NCBI GenBank assembly: GCA_033032865.1
Contig: JAWHQI010000009.1
Span: forward strand, 11,674,001-11,738,000
DNA: 64,000 nucleotides
Direction: 5' to 3'
Source: Dactylorhiza incarnata
Lineage: Eukaryota > Streptophyta > Magnoliopsida > Asparagales > Orchidaceae
How positions within the stretch are numbered: the stretch's first letter is position 1; the number at the start of each line of letters is the position of its first letter. The position numbers and the translations under genes were made by a program. Positions 45,522-56,859 of the stretch are shown piece after piece. Below the pieces are notes generated by a model. The model was not told the origin of the DNA and did not search any database. It worked only from the letters and a program-made list of their open reading frames with translations.

Positions 45522-45857
45522 GAATCAGCAATCACAGAGCAAATTATCGAACAAGGAATCAAGGGAGAAATGCTGCAAGAGAAGTAGGCTATTCTACACA
45601 TATTTGATGTGCATTTTATTGAATAAACAAACACATACATATATATGTTTTTGTAAATATATTTTACTTCTATAAATGTGTCCAGGCAGTGAGAGAAAGA
45701 GGTTGTTCATGTTAGAATACCATGACTTATTTCTTCCGTGTGTTCACAAAGTTAGAGAATTACAGGGCACCACCTTGTATGGTTCCAGGACAGTCTTCTT
45801 CCTCAAGAGCGATGGCACGCTAACACCGATCATGATCGAACTCCATTGCCCGCCATC
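45522..45857 (+). pseudogene. Captured 13-lipoxygenase gene fragment
   Basis: Two exon pieces of a plant lipoxygenase are readable. The first, 45522-45583, gives ESAITEQIIEQGIKGEM. A putative intron 45584-45685 starts GTAGGC and ends TCCAG. The second, 45686-45857, gives [19 protein letters not shown] then [18 protein letters not shown] and MIELHCPP. This is the well-conserved block just before the catalytic half of chloroplast-type 13-lipoxygenases, which oxygenate linolenic acid in jasmonate synthesis. A 1-nt frameshift lies near 45697. The fragment is far too short to function and lies in a transposon insert, so it is a captured gene piece. Beyond 45910 a coding-like stretch ([14 protein letters not shown]) is unassigned. 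Confidence 0.82.
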
Positions 45858-45910
45858 CACTTTGTATTTCCCTCATTTGCAGGCCACTTTATATTTCCCT
45901 CTTTTGCAGG
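45857..45910 (+). repeat. 27-bp tandem duplication with duplicated splice-acceptor-like TTTGCAG
   Basis: Units 45857-45883 and 45884-45910 differ at three positions. Each ends in a pyrimidine tract and TTTGCAGG, like an intron 3' end. Confidence 0.7.
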
Positions 45911-46199
45911 CCTATGAGGAGCTTGAAGACAGGGAGCTTGGAGAGGATGGAGAAATCACAGTATATTTGTTCAACACAGTATATTTATTTATTTTGTGTT
46001 ACATGTAAAAAAAAGAATTATTATGTAATGTTTGTTTATTATAGAATTTTTTTATGCATTGTGTTTAATAGAGTTAAAAGCTCTATTAGTCTGTGCTAAA
46101 TGGTTTGGGTTATCTCCTATCTTTTTTCTATTAATAAATTTAAAGAAACATTCTCTTTTTGTTCATGAGATTTTTTTAGCAAATGAATGTTTTATTTAA

Positions 46200-46639
46200 T
46201 GATGAAATTAATAATTTTAGTAACCAAAAAATGTTATTATTGCATTGTACAACTAGTGACTAAATAAATTTGGTCACTAAATATATTTAGTGATGAAATG
46301 ATGAAAAAAGTTATCACTAATAATGTACATTCAATGACGAAAAATAGTTGTAACTAATAATGCACATTTAGTGACGAAAATTAGTTGTCACTATAAATGT
46401 ATATTTAGTGACGAAAATCAGTGGTCACTAAAAAAAGTATATTTAGTGACGAAAATCAGTGGTCACTAAAAATGTATATTTAGTGACCAAATTTATTTGG
46501 TCACTAAAGACATTTTGTGACGACCCTTTTGCATCTACCTTGTGACGAATTAAATTTGGTCACTAAATGTCTTTAGTGACCAAAACGCAATATTTAGTGA
46601 CCAACATTTTTGTCACTAACGGTCAATTTTTTTGTAGTG
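46200..46639 (-). mobile_element. CACTA-like transposon terminus with subterminal repeats
   Basis: The right end reads, on the minus strand, CACTACAAAAAAATTGACCG, the typical EnSpm/CACTA terminus. Inward there are about ten copies of TTTAGTGAC(C/G)AAA in both orientations, typical subterminal repeats. The matching left terminus is missing: the insert begins straight with the lipoxygenase piece at 45521, so the left end is deleted. Confidence 0.65.
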
Positions 46640-47654
46640 CTTCCTTAATTGGAGCCCGGACAGCTGGAGAAAATGTGTATATACCGCAGCTGTTAGCTTA
46701 CTTAAACGCTATATAAATTCGATTTTCCTCCTCTTTGGACAGACATACGAGAATAGGTTTTCGAGCCACCATCCAAGGAGAAAGGAAGAGATAATGTGCA
46801 CCCTCTTAAGCAAGGAAAAAGATCTTCATAGAGTGTGAACAAGAACCTGAATATGATCGAGTACCTAAGGAACGAGAATCATAAGCGCCGTCGACCGCTG
46901 ACTGCCTCCAGAGGCAATCTTTAAGAGAGCATCCATTTTCTTTATTAGATTTACTTTCATATATTTGTTCTGTACTATTTTATTATTTCGTGTGACGTGA
47001 AAAAATCGTCCTGGAAGTACGTCGGATTCCGAGGAGGAGTCCATGAAAAATTGTCCGTGGAGGACGCCAGATTTCGGGGAGGATTTCGTGCGAAAATCGT
47101 CCGTGAAGGGCATCTAGACTGGGGAGCTCTAGCAAGGACTCGAAGACCTTCTGGGGGAGAAGGGAGAGAGCCAATCAGTCCTTGGGGGAGGGTCGGTATA
47201 GAAAATCCAAGATCATATTATTCATCGCTTTCGATCTCCGGCGTCATGGAGATCACAAAATTGTAATCATACGTTTTATGAAATAAAATCATGCTCTTCT
47301 TTGCTTTATTTATTGTGATTTTATTTCTATGCCATAAAATGTGTTAAATAATATTTTCTCAAATCCATAACGCAAAATATATTGTAAGGTTTCGTATGTG
47401 TAGAGTAAACTCTTAGAATTCAATCTTTGTCAGCTAGCGTCATGTGGTAGTACTTATCGCCGGTTGTAGTGAAGAAAGATTGAATTCCAACTTTTTCGAA
47501 AAGTAACCTTCAACATAATCTTTTCTGAAATATTAAAACAAAGTTGTCTATAAAATATTCTGAAACTTATTTAACTAATAATAATAGTTTATTTAGATAC
47601 AAATTCTTAAAAACCCTTATGACCCCCCCTCTACGGGTGCCAGTAGATCCAACA

Positions 47655-49264
47655 CAACCATCATAATATATGCACAATAGGCTCCCTTGTATTACTTGCT
47701 CAACCTAAAAAGTGATTGATGTTTGAGTATTTGCATATTTAGCGTAGTTGTTATACATTATGTTTTGATTATACATATTGCTTGCCTACGTGACACATAC
47801 TTGCAAGTGTTTGATGACTTGCCCCGGAGTCCGCTAGGATGGCAGTTGGGGGAGATAGTTATGCAGTTTATGGTCAGCTCATATTTGACACTCATTTTCT
47901 ATGACATGTATTTGGTTATAGTGAGTGTAGCTCGTGATGGAGCATAACAGGCCAAAGCCCAAAGCTGCTTGAAAAGAGAAAGAAAAGATTTGTCGCAAAT
48001 CACGTTTTTCTATTTCATGTGATTCCGGCACGCGTGACGAAGCAGTTGGTTGTATGTTTGTACTGGAGTATAAACTTATTGATGTAAGGACAAACCCTTG
48101 CATTTCTTTTACTACACGTGGACATTCATTTTGAGTAGTAAACTTAGGCGCTTCCGCTGGTTACCTCAAATTCTGAGATGTGTACTTTTCTTGTGTATAT
48201 AATTACAATATATTGCTTGTGAAAATTGTATGTTGTGGGGTCCCAACCGACCCATATTATATGATATTTACATGTAAAGTATTACATAGGGAACCCAATC
48301 TAACTCACACTGCTCACGATGAACTAGGTTCATGGTTTTAGTCTCTTGTATTTTACCACTTGTATTACTTAACTATTGAAGTGTAGTCAATCTGGGGTGT
48401 GAGATTCATGCTTAGATTGCTATCTATTTTTTACTAGAGCAACAATTGCAGGAATCCAATATAGTCGGATATAATCTATTGTAGTTTGATGATATTGAAG
48501 CGCCTAATTAAAATAATAGGTTAAGTCTTACATGAAGCACACATACATGAATATTCAAGTCTCATACTGTTTGTAATGATAATTGATATTTTTCCCTTTT
48601 TAGCGGACTTTATCGATCGAGTCGATCCAATAAATTTGATCATGTCAAGTTGAGTTTATTCGGACCTCCCGCGAATGTGCATCAATATGGTTTGCATGAA
48701 TAATTGAAGCACATGATAGGTGTGTTGGGCGATTTTAGACTTCAGTTGTGCGAGTTTGGTCTCGATCACTATAAGCACAATTTCAGATTGATGGTGAACA
48801 AGAGGGGTTGTATTGGAATATCACCTCTTTGCCAAGGTTACTTTCATATTAAAGGAGGCTTAGGGGGAACTTATCATACGCATTGCCCACCGGATCATGG
48901 ACAAGAGCGACGATACAACCTCACCTCGTTCCTTCAACGATCACAAACCTAGACATGATATCCTCCAAGTCACAAGAGCATCATGCCCTAGCCATCAACT
49001 CAAGTCATTCTCCTTCCACGAGCTATTATCACATTGGATCACAAGCATGGATAGGGACAAAGATCACATCTCCTCTTCTTGGATTATCGGTCGCCTACTT
49101 TCTTATTTTTTTAGTTAAGGTATACACCCACTCATCTTCCTTTTGGATACTGCAAAGTGGATGCAAGAACAACACCTCTTACATTTATTTGTTGATTTTG
49201 TCATGTTTAGGCATTCAACCAATCTCTAATTCATTTACCTATTTTTATTTTTATTGACCCTTAA
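47655..49264. other. Intergenic region, no recognised gene
   Basis: Frames at 48704-48952 and 48883-49257 are short and match nothing I recognise. AGGAGGCTTAGGGGGAAC near 48853 looks like a purine tract but no LTR follows. Confidence 0.5.
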
Positions 49265-49269
49265 CTACA

Positions 49270-49498
49270 AGGGCCCGTTTGGGTGGGTATTGACAGTTGG
49301 AGATTGAGCAGTTGGAGATGAAGAAAACACATGCACTGTTATTGAATGGAGCTCCCTCTGTGCGATTGGAATTAAACATGAAATGATATTTTGAGGGATC
49401 AATGGTTCCAATGGAGGCAATTCAAATGAGGATAAAACAGCGTTCGCATTTTTTAGAAAACATAACGAAGAAAAAACGTCAAACAAACCGTGCCTGAT
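49270..49498. mobile_element. Possible MITE with GGGCCCGTTTG ends
   Basis: GGGCCCGTTTGGGTG at the left and CAAACAAACCGTGCC at the right form imperfect inverted ends about 230 bp apart. No clear target duplication was found. Confidence 0.35.
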
Positions 49499-49745
49499 AC
49501 TTGATGTTAATCTCGTGATTCCTAAATGTTTTAGAAAGCGGAACACTATATTTACATATTTATGGCTTGGAGACAAATAGATAAGTGGATTGATGAAGAT
49601 CCGACCATCATTTCTTATGCTTGAATGCCTTTATTGCACCAATCTTTGCTTGCAGTTGACTATGTATTAACAAAGAACGAGATATGTATTACTAAGGCTC
49701 GGTTTGGCATAGAGTTTTGGCTTAAGTGAGTTTGGATAAAAATGA

Positions 49746-51039
49746 TGTTATACATCCATAAAGGCCTTGGGCGTCTAGAGAAAACTCCACTAAAGAGAGG
49801 TGGGGTCAACGGTCAACGCATAATCGCTCGAGTTGAAGAAACCGAACCCGCCATTTCCGCCGTCAATCGCCAGTGCGAGAGCACGCACGGAACGCGCCGC
49901 GCGCCGCCATAGCAAAACCCCACTTCTGGGGTGCGATTAGCCCACACCCCACTAGTGGAGTGCAAATAGGCGCACCCCCCATAGTGGGGGGTATGGCCAA
50001 ACCGCACCCCGTGTGGGGTGCGGCCAAGCCAAGCCGCACCCCCTTGGGTGCGGCCAAGCCAAGCCGCACCCCCCTCGGGTGCGGCCGCGCCCCCCCCCCC
50101 CCCCCCCCCCCCCCCCCCCTAGGGTGCAGCCAAGCCACTATCCCCCGTAACAAGGTTAGGGCAAATCCCCCCTCTTCTGACTCGCTGCCCGCTCTTCGGG
50201 TTCCGGATTCCGCCTAGAATGATTCCCCGCTCGTTACGCGCTCAGAACACTTCTGAGCGCTTTCACATTTCGGGCACCCTCACTTTTTGTCTTTCTAATT
50301 TCTCAGATTGCAGGAACGGCTTGTCGCTTTTTTCGCCTTCAACGAAGCTACCCGAACTGCCCGAACTGCTCGGTGGCGAGACGGTCATTTACGAAAAATG
50401 GTGATCCGTGTGCTCCAAACCGGAAAACGTGATTCGTCCGCCAGGTGGTTACGGTCATTACAACGGCGAAATTACCGGGCTACCCCCGACCAAAGCTACA
50501 AAAGGAGCTCAGAGCCATCATTTGAGGGGACCTTGCCTTCTGCACCCGGGAGAGCTCCTTTGAAGATTTCCACGGAATCCTCCTTCGGCGCTTGAAGATC
50601 TCCTTCGTGGACTTGAAGATCTCCTTCGTGGACTTGAAGATTTCCTTTCTCCCGAAAGGCGACGGAGCATTCTCGCTTTTGTTCTCCCAAAAGGCAACTC
50701 AGCATTCTCACTTTTGTTCCCCACCGTTCTCAGAAGGAAAAAGACTTAGTTTTCCGAGAGGTGGCTTGTCACCTTCGGAACTCTCTCTCTATTATTGTAA
50801 CGAGCGGCGTCCTGTCGCGCTCGAATTCTAAGTACCTAACTGTAAACTCTCAGAAGATAGTGAAGTTTGGTCGGCACAGCTCCGGCCGCGTGGTTTTTTA
50901 CCCTTACCGGGTTTTCCACATTAAAAAGTCTCAATGTACTCAACGAATCTCTAATTGACTGTTCGCGCACTCGGTTCTCTTCCGAGCTAAGGTGGTTCAA
51001 TTCGTCCGGTCTACCAAAGCACCCGAGCGACCCGCAACA
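49746..51039 (+). repeat. Element G 5' LTR
   Basis: 1294 bp. At 49920-50085 there are repeated GC-rich palindromes (CCGCACCCC with GGGGTGCGG). A run of 30 C is at 50090-50119. A TATA box variant CTACAAAAGG is at 50496-50505. Confidence 0.93.
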
Positions 51040-51042
51040 GTT

Positions 51043-51060
51043 TGGCGCCGTCTGTGGGAA
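51043..51060 (+). other. Element G primer binding site
   Basis: TGGCGCCGTCTGTGGGAA three bases after the LTR. The same site, on the minus strand, is used by element H. I do not assign the tRNA. Confidence 0.85.
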
Positions 51061-51117
51061 CCGAGTTTCCGAAATTCTGCAAAGACTCACTAGAAGAAGC
51101 ACTAGCCGCCAATTGCA

Positions 51118-52520
51118 ATGGCGAGAAGAAGTGCCCGCACTAGTGAAGGATCAGTCCCGGAAGGGCGCGTCGACCCAGCTCCCTCCCACTCGCTTATCAA
51201 TGCGCCTCTCGCAAAAGAGGCAGTGCTTACGCCTGCGACAGTGCTGGAAGAGTGCATTCGGCAGATGGAAGAGCAACAAGCCGAGATGCTGACTCTCGTA
51301 AGAAACCTTGGGGCTCCTCGAGTTCCCATTCAGCCTCCAGCATCAAACGTTATGCCGCCCCCAGCCCCGAATCATGCTCCGGTCGAGGGAGCCGATCGGG
51401 AAGATGAAGCCTCGGAAGAATTCTCCGACACCGCAAGCTCCACTCATCCTGCTCGGCCGACTAGAGGACCAGAAGCTGACCACCATCAACAACACCAGGG
51501 AAGTGTTGTTCCCGGCCGAGCAATAGAAAGAACTACTCGAGAGGAGATACGCGATATGATAGTCGAAGAGTACGGTCAGGCAGGAAGGCGCGTAGCTCTC
51601 GCCCGCCGTCCCGCGCACCACGGCTCCCCACTATCGCCTCAGGTCTTGGCTCATCCAGTTCCGAATGGTTTCAAGCTTCCCAACATCGAAACATTTGACG
51701 GGACGGATGACCCTTTGGAACATGCCAATCACTTCACCACCATCATGAGGATTTACAACGCCCGCGATCAGCTCTTCTGTCAAGTGTTCCCTGCAACCTT
51801 AAACGGACAAGCACGTACTTGGTTCCACTCCCTACAGGATGGGGCCATCAACAACTTCGCAGAAATGGCGCAGCAGTTCGTGGACCAGTTCATCGCCAAT
51901 CGTAGGATTGTCTGAGATCCCTCCCATCTCTCAGGAATCCGCCAAAATGACGGAGAGACACTAAAGGATTTTTTCTGACGCTTCACTTCGGAGGCTCGGC
52001 AAATCCCGGGGGTTGACCCCGAGCTCCTACGAGGAGTTTTTCTTGGAGCGCTCCGTCCCGGTGGCTTCTACTCCGTACTAATGCGGGAAACTGTGCTCAG
52101 CTACCCAGACCTCGTTCACCGAGTCGAAGCCCAGATAGCAGCTGATGAGGCGATTGAAGCGCACCGCCGGCAGTTCGAGGGGAGATCGAAGAGGAAGAGA
52201 GAGGAGTCAATACCGTAGACGGTCCTCGATTAGAACAACAAGCATCATGACAACCCCAGTCGAGACCGAGGATCTCGCCAGCACCAGGACTACACTCCCC
52301 TGAACACAACCAGGACTAACGTTCTCATTGCCATCCACGATCATCCCTCTCTTCAGAGTCCTAGGGCTCTTGCACCAAATTCCGGAGACCAATCCAAATA
52401 CTGCGACTACCATCGAGGTCACGGGCACAAAACAGAAGATTGTTCGCGACTGAAAGCAGAAATCGAACGATTCGTTCGTCTGGGACTCCTTGAAAATTTT
52501 CTCCAAACCAAGGGCCCTGA
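51118..52520 (+). pseudogene. gag: Element G Gag
   Basis: The first open part, 51118-51915, gives 265 aa: an acidic N-terminal region with a short coiled coil (EECIRQMEEQQAEMLTLV), then the retrotransposon gag domain (GFKLPNIETFDGTDDPLEH, QVFPATLNGQARTWFHSL, AQQFVDQFIANRRIV). In-frame stops at 51913 and about 51977 interrupt it. The same frame continues to about 52218 (LLRGVFLGALRPGGFYSVL, RVEAQIAADEAI). The knuckle-like segment YCDYHRGHGHKTEDCSRLK, typical of Tat-lineage Gypsy gag, is at about 52400-52455, in another frame. Confidence 0.87.
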
Positions 52521-52734
52521 ACCAACAGGTCAAGAATGACCCAGCAGGGGGGCAATCCCCAGAGCGACCATACCGAAGAATAGCCCGTTCTCTGCCCATG
52601 GAACGTCCAGGGCACCCGACGTATTTACTTGTATCTCATGTTTTCAGCATCCATGTAACAAACAAGTGTCATTCTATTTATTGCTTTTTATCATGCGCCC
52701 AAACCACAAGCGTCATTTTCAATTGTACTGTTTC

Positions 52735-53260
52735 TCCTAGAACATAGTGTTCAGATCGCCCGATAAGGGACTTTGACCTCTCCCAGAACAGAGTGTTCAG
52801 ATCGCCCGACAAGGGACTCTGACTTCTCCCAGAATAGAGTGTTCAGATCGTCCGACAAGGGACTCTGACCTCTCCGGAACAGAGTGTTCAGATCGTCCGA
52901 CAAGGGACTCCGACCTCTCCCGGAACAGAGTGTTCAGATCGTCCGACAAGGGACTCTGACCTCTCCAGAACAGAGTATTCAGATCGTCCGACAAGGGACT
53001 CTGACCTCTCCCAGAACAGAGTGTTCAGATCGTCTGACAAGGGACTCTGACCTCTCCCAGAACAGAGTGTTCAGATCGTCCGACAAGGGACTCTGACCTC
53101 TCCCAGAACATAGTGTTCAGATCGTCCGACAAAGGACTCTGACCTCTCCCAGAACAAAGTGTTCAGATCGTCCGACAAAGGACTCTGGCCTCTCCCAAAA
53201 CAGAGTGTCCAGATCGTCCCACAAGAGACTTTGGCCTCTCCCAGAACAAAGTGCTTGTAT
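52735..53260 (+). repeat. 46-bp tandem array in element G, about 11 copies
   Basis: The word GTGTTCAGATCG recurs at 52747, 52793, 52839, 52884, 52930, 52975 (variant), 53021, 53067, 53113, 53159 and 53205 (variant), a period of 45-46 bp. It sits between gag and the 3' purine tract. Units have no unique spacers. Confidence 0.95.
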
Positions 53261-53420
53261 ATGTCATACAGAAACAAGAGCAACCACACACTCATCATTC
53301 GACAACAATTCCTGCCCAAGGCACCACGAAGAGAGCAATGATCAAAGCCACCACAGAAAAATCAAAACCTCTGAACTCCTCCGCGCAGAAATTCGGACTC
53401 CGAAGGTTTGGGGGGGCTTA
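53261..53420 (+). other. Element G 3' end and polypurine tract
   Basis: Non-coding DNA ending GGTTTGGGGGGGCTTA at 53405-53420, directly before the 3' LTR. Confidence 0.8.
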
Positions 53421-54455
53421 TGTTATACATCCATAAAGGCCTTGGGGTGCGTCTAGAGAAAAATCCACTAAAGAGAGGTGGGGTCAACGGTCAACGCATA
53501 ATCGCTCGAGTTGAAGAAACCGAACCCGCCATTTCCGCCGCCAATCGCCAGTGTGAGAGCACGCACGGAACGCGCCGCGCGCCGCCATAGCCGAACCCCA
53601 CTAGTGGGGTGCGAATAACCGCACCCCCATAGTGGGGGTACGGCCAAACCGCACCCCGCGTGGGGTGCAGCCAAGCCGCACCCCCTTGGGGTGCGGCCTG
53701 GCCGCACCACACGTGGGGTGCGGCCAAGCAAAGCCTCACCCCCTTGGGTGCGGCCAAGCCAAGCCGCACCCCCTCGGGTGCGGTCCCCCCCCCCTAGGGT
53801 GTGGCCATGCCACTCTCCCCCCGTAACGAGGTTAGGGCAAATCCCCCCTCTTCTGACTCGCCGCCCGCTCTTCGGGTTCCGGATTCCGCTTAGAACGATT
53901 CCCAGCTCGTTACGCGCTCAGAACGCTTCTGAGCGCGCTCAGAGCACTTTCACATTTCAGGCACGCTCACTTTTTGTCTTTCTAATTTCTCAGATTGCAG
54001 GAACGGCTTGTCACCTTTTTCGCCTTCAACGAAGCTGCACGAACTGCCCGGGGGCGAGACGGTCATTTATGAAAAATGGCGATCCGTGTGCTCCGAACCG
54101 GAAAACGTGATTCGTCCGCTAGGTGGTTATGGTGGTTATAACGGCGAAATTACCGGGCTACCCCGGGCCAAAGCTATAAAAGGAGCCCAGAGCCTTCATT
54201 TGAGGGGACCTTGCCTTCTGCACCCGGGAGAGCTTATTTGAAGATTTCCACGGAATCCTCCTTCGGTGCTTGAAGATCTCCTTCGTGGACTTGAAGATCT
54301 CCTTCGTGGACTTGAAGATTTTCTTTCTCCCGAAAGGCGACGGAGCATTCTCGGTTTTGTTCTCCCGAAAGGCGACTCAGCATTCTCACTTGTGTTCCCC
54401 ACCGTTCTCAGAAGGAAAAAGACTTAGTTTTCCGAGAGGTGGCTTGTCACCTTCG

Positions 54456-54536
<81 letters not shown>

Positions 54537-54784
54537 TATTGTAACGAGCGGCGGTCTGTCGCGCTCGAATTCTAAGTACTTAACTGTAAACTCTCAGAAG
54601 ATAGTGAAGTTTGGTCGACACAGCTCCGGCCGCGTGGTTTTTTACCCTTTCTGGGTTTTCCACATTAAAAAGTCTCAGTGTACTCAACGAATCTCTAATT
54701 AACTGTTCGCCGCGCTCGGTTCGCTTCCGATCTAAGGTGGTTCAATTCGTCCGGTCTACCAAAGCACCCGAGCGACCCGCAACA
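53421..54784 (+). repeat. Element G 3' LTR
   Basis: 1364 bp. The C run is short here, while a (CT)n run of about 38 units at 54459-54534 replaces about seven units in the 5' copy. Palindromes are at 53600-53790 and the TATA box CTATAAAAGG at 54174-54183. Confidence 0.93.
54174..54183 (+). promoter_or_regulatory. TATA box of element G LTR
   Basis: CTATAAAAGG about 750 bp into the LTR. The 5' copy carries one C for T at 50499. Confidence 0.65.
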
Positions 54785-54926
54785 AATGACATCATTATAG
54801 AATGCATGTTTGACAAGACAATGGTTATGACCGCCACCAAGAAAATAAAATTAATTTTGAACATAAAAGAGAATGAAGTTCCTTGGGTGAGATCGGGATT
54901 TCACGACCGCCACCGCATGCCAAACG

Positions 54927-55170
54927 GAGCTCTGGAGACGTTCAATTCCTTCGTGACAAAACCAGTGCTTTATTAAGGATGACAACTATTGCACGACATG
55001 AGCAGAATGTGAGGAACGAAACACTTTTATTCTCCCGCACATAATTTCATTGCTATTTAATTATTCATTCACGTCTCTTTTGTCTTGTGTTGAACTACAT
55101 TCTCCATATCAATTATTTTGAATTTTGTTTATACTTGATAACTAGTAAATATTAACTTTTTCATGAAGAT
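54927..55170. other. Intergenic, nothing recognised
   Basis: About 240 bp of AT-rich DNA with no credible gene or repeat. Confidence 0.5.
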
Positions 55171-55178
55171 CCTGTTAG

Positions 55179-55461
55179 CAGTGACTGGATTTAGAAATTA
55201 TGAATATGGGTGCATCCAAAAATATTCTAAACATAATAGTACATAAAATGTTACATCGGGCAGAGGTGAGTAGGTGGGTGCGGGCTGAAAATTAATATTG
55301 GGGGAGCACATAGCTGAAATTGGTTTAAGAATAGCCAAAATTAGTGCACAAATAATCAAATTTGATATGCAAATATCCAAATTTTATTCTGCTTATAATA
55401 AATCACAAAAAAAAAAAGAAATGGTCAGTGTCCCTTTGACCGCCCTTTGAATTCGCCCCTG
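55179..55461. mobile_element. hAT-like MITE with 8-bp target duplication
   Basis: 283 bp bounded by CCTGTTAG at 55171-55178 and again at 55462-55469. The ends CAGTGACTGGAT and (inverted) CAGGGGCGAATT are short imperfect inverted repeats. An 8-bp duplication and CAG ends fit the hAT superfamily. No coding capacity. Confidence 0.75.
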
Positions 55462-55469
55462 CCTGTTAG

Positions 55470-55694
55470 CGTAGATTAGCACACATATTCATAAATGATC
55501 CACACACTGTGCTTAGTTTTATTAATTAGATTACGGGGTTAGATGTCATATCAATAAACTTATTTAAGTAAAGAACAACTGTTGATAATGAATGCAACCG
55601 CTAAAATTTAATAATTGTGTTCATTATGAATAAAAATAATTAATAATATCAATTTTGTCATTTACTATTTTCTCGTTAAAATAAACTTAAGTAT
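55470..55694. other. Intergenic, nothing recognised
   Basis: About 225 bp of AT-rich DNA. The last five bases, AGTAT, would be element H's target duplication. Confidence 0.5.
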
Positions 55695-56059
55695 TGATGC
55701 GGTTCGCTCGGGGCCTTCAGTAGATCGGGCAAATCGACCGCCTTGACCCGCTAGCGCCCGAATGTGCAAACAGATAAAGGGGGTCTCCGGGGAGACCGAG
55801 CCCAAGAGTTGATGACGTGGAAAACCCACAGTCGGGGTAAAAAACCACGCGGTCGGAGCTGTGTCGGCCTAACTTTTACTATGCTTTGAGTTCCTCTACA
55901 GATTTGTCCTTGAGAGAGCGAGGGCGACAGGTCGCGCCTCGTACAACGATGAGGGACAAGGGAGAGAGTCTACTGCCTTGCTCCAATGCGGATTTGCCCC
56001 TCGGGTCCAAACCTAGTCCGTACCACTGCTGTCATTTAGCTCCTTGTTTGGCCTGCTAA

Positions 56060-56520
56060 TAACGAGGTCCAAGCCTCCAAGCGGTCTGTGAACAGCACAC
56101 TCCCAGTCTCCAAGCGGTCTGCGAACATCACACTCCAAGTCTCCAAGGCGGTCTGGTCTGCGAACAGTAAGCTCCAAGCCTCCAAGGCGGTCTGGGAATA
56201 GTAAACTTCAAGCCTCCAAGGAGGTTTGAGAACAGTAAACTCCAACCCTCCAAGGCGGTCTACGAACAGTAAACTCCAAGCCTCCAAGGCGGTATGCGAA
56301 CAGTAAACTCTAGGCCTCCCAGGCGGTCAGCGAACAGTAAACTCCAGACCTCCAAGGCGGTCTGCAAATAGTAAACTCCAAGCCTCCAAGGAGGTCTGGC
56401 AATAGTAAACTCCAAGCCTCCAAGCCGGTCTGTGAACAGTAAACTTCAAGCCTCAAAAGTGGTCTATGAACAGTAAACTTCAAGCCTCCAAGGCGGTCTG
56501 CGAATAGCGCTCCTCAAGTC
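56060..56520. repeat. 34-bp tandem array in element H LTR
   Basis: About 13 degenerate units around CTCCAAGGCGGTCTGCGAA with AACAGTAAA between them. Confidence 0.85.
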
Positions 56521-56859
56521 TCCAATCTCTAGAGAGAGAGAGCCTCCAGCCCAAGGTCCTCAAATGAATAGCCCAAGGGGTCTATTGATAGTTTCTTGGA
56601 GGGGCGGTCTGGTAAATTTACCCGTTATTTACCGGACCGGCCAATAGGAGGGCTCCATTTGAGGCACACGAATCACCAATTCTCCGGAAAAGATAGGACC
56701 GCCCCCATCCTGTTTAGGATTCCAAAGAGAGAAGGAGGCGGCGGTGGGCGGCCGCCGGAGGAGGTGGCGGCCACCCCGCCTAGCTCGTTGCCCGGCCGAG
56801 GGGACTGCCGGACAGGGCAACCGGACCTTGCAGGGAAGGTCGCGGACTTAGCGGGCGGC

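Larger units (their letters stand above)
38486..47654 (+). mobile_element. Copia element F, pol-less, Sirevirus-like
   Basis: LTRs are 38486-40259 and 44846-47654, with target duplication CAACC (38481-38485 and 47655-47659). The first base of the 5' LTR has changed from T to A. Internal DNA holds decayed gag with a zinc-knuckle remnant and then about 3.4 kb of AT-rich non-coding DNA ending in several purine tracts. No protease, integrase, RT or RNase H is seen. The 3' LTR is longer because of a foreign insert at about 45521-46639. Confidence 0.88.
44846..47654 (+). repeat. Element F 3' LTR with foreign insert
   Basis: TGTTGGAACATG...GATCCAACA. Without the insert at about 45521-46639 it is about 1.69 kb, close to the 5' LTR. 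CGACGAGA repeats are at 45045-45270 and the TATA-like CATATAAG at about 45312. Confidence 0.88.
49746..54784 (+). mobile_element. Gypsy element G, gag only
   Basis: LTRs are 49746-51039 and 53421-54784, with ends TGTTATAC...CGCAACA and target duplication AATGA (49741-49745 and 54785-54789). The internal part of 2.4 kb has a primer site, gag, a 46-bp tandem array and a purine tract. No protease, RT or integrase is present. The purine tract and primer site resemble those of element H. Confidence 0.93.
49696..54920. mobile_element. Possible small inverted-repeat element split by G
   Basis: GGCTCGGTTTGGCAT at 49696-49710 and ATGCCAAACGGAGC at about 54913-54926 are inverted to each other. Without G (49746-54784) and its duplication they would be about 180 bp apart. 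No transposase or target duplication is evident. Confidence 0.35.

Noticed and set aside
45521..46639. Complete CACTA element with both ends
   Set aside because: Only the right terminus is present; no CACTA terminus or 3-bp duplication was found on the left.
48704..49257. Possible host gene between F and G
   Set aside because: Short frames without recognised domains or clear splice pattern; reported only as unrecognised DNA.
49863..50217. Frames with poly-Pro or poly-Gly
   Set aside because: They read through the C run and palindromes of G's LTR.
52735..53260. CRISPR-like regular repeat
   Set aside because: Units follow each other without unique spacers, and the context is a plant retrotransposon; it is a tandem array.
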